Source of the DNA: Sphingomonas sp. Leaf339 | GTDB lineage: Bacteria; Pseudomonadota; Alphaproteobacteria; Sphingomonadales; Sphingomonadaceae | Reading direction: 5' to 3' | Assembly: GCF_001426195.1 (NCBI RefSeq) | Contig: NZ_LMRS01000034.1 | Location: forward strand, 124,001-188,000 | DNA length: 64,000 bases | Shown: piece by piece, positions 63,856 through 64,000 of the stretch | How positions within the stretch are numbered: position 1 is the stretch's first letter | How the letters are laid out: every line of letters begins with the position of its first letter | The notes under the pieces: model-generated | What the model saw: the letters and a program-made list of their open reading frames with translations, nothing else | Told to the model about the DNA's origin: nothing | Database searches by the model: none | Program-made: the position numbers and the translations under genes

Positions 63856-64000
63856 ATGACCGACCGCCAGAGCATCTTCGACACCGTCACCGCCCAGATC
63901 GAACCTTTCAACAAGAAGGGCGTCGCGCTGAGCGATGCGACCACGTTCCAGGGCGATCTGGAATGGGACAGCCTGACCGTGATGGATTTCGTCGCGGCGA
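63856..64000 (+). CDS. Acyl carrier protein, partial (cut by window end)
   Basis: The first 48 codons of an acyl carrier protein. It starts ATG 63856 after AAGGAA. The attachment Ser lies in DLEWDSLTVMDF (about residues 34-45; Ser39), as needed for the 4'-phosphopantetheine arm. It differs from the fatty acid AcpP sequence, and with the neighbouring reductase it fits a specialised acyl carrier protein of sphingolipid synthesis. The C-terminus is beyond the window. Confidence 0.85.
   Translation, partial: MTDRQSIFDTVTAQIEPFNKKGVALSDATTFQGDLEWDSLTVMDFVAA

Overview
The window comes from a GC-rich alphaproteobacterium, almost certainly a Sphingomonas-type sphingomonad. The evidence is a PEP-CTERM-like protein, a split MetH, the rplU-rpmA-obgE-proB neighbourhood, EcfG-type promoter sequences, and at the right edge a reductase plus acyl carrier protein pair resembling the start of a bacterial sphingolipid locus. 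The sequence is ordinary chromosome: no insertion sequence, prophage or CRISPR array was seen. Coding density is high, and many neighbours are joined by 4-bp ATGA or 1-bp TGATG overlaps.

Layout. 1-8109: leucyl/arginyl-transferase; a three-gene cassette of ATP-grasp, alpha-E and transglutaminase-like proteins (the transglutaminase has lost its catalytic Cys); a DsbD-like reductase divergent from a PafA-like phosphatase. 8110-15702: a REP-like inverted repeat, a cation/proton antiporter, then a tightly coupled minus-strand methionine-cycle operon (ArsR-methyltransferase regulator, metF, metH N-half, a 76-residue unknown protein, metH C-half) behind a perfect 22-bp palindrome. 15797-33830: mostly single genes of redox, stress and envelope function (aldo/keto reductase, 3-hydroxybutyrate dehydrogenase, zinc peptidase, quinone-type oxidoreductase, DUF2171 protein, tRNA-Ala, NUDIX, extensin-like, transglutaminase, Bax inhibitor-1, ThpR, SodC, MFS, DJ-1/PfpI, topoisomerase IB, MscS). 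Two perfect GGAAC-N16-CGTT promoters lie here and a third reads out of the left edge, so part of the region probably belongs to the general stress regulon.

33993-43700: a GH39 glycosidase gene interrupted by two in-frame TGA codons; a large GH18-CE4-GT2 fusion for polysaccharide work; and a divergent four-gene module: exported truncated haemoglobin, DUF3034 outer-membrane-like protein, exported cupredoxin and membrane GGDEF-EAL enzyme. I consider this last module the best candidate for an undescribed system, possibly sensing a gas, haem or copper signal outside the cytoplasm and converting it to cyclic di-GMP.

43710-51673: the complete high-affinity potassium uptake operon, with a 27-residue membrane ORF and kdpF ahead of kdpABCDE. 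51918-64000: tRNA-Ser, hspQ, rplU-rpmA, an acetyltransferase, a TetR regulator divergent from a ferritin-like hydrolase, obgE, a repeat-rich non-coding island, an exported methyltransferase, a DUF4394 PEP-CTERM protein, a two-component system, proB, and the edge of the putative sphingolipid locus. All functions are inferred from sequence reading; no database search was run.
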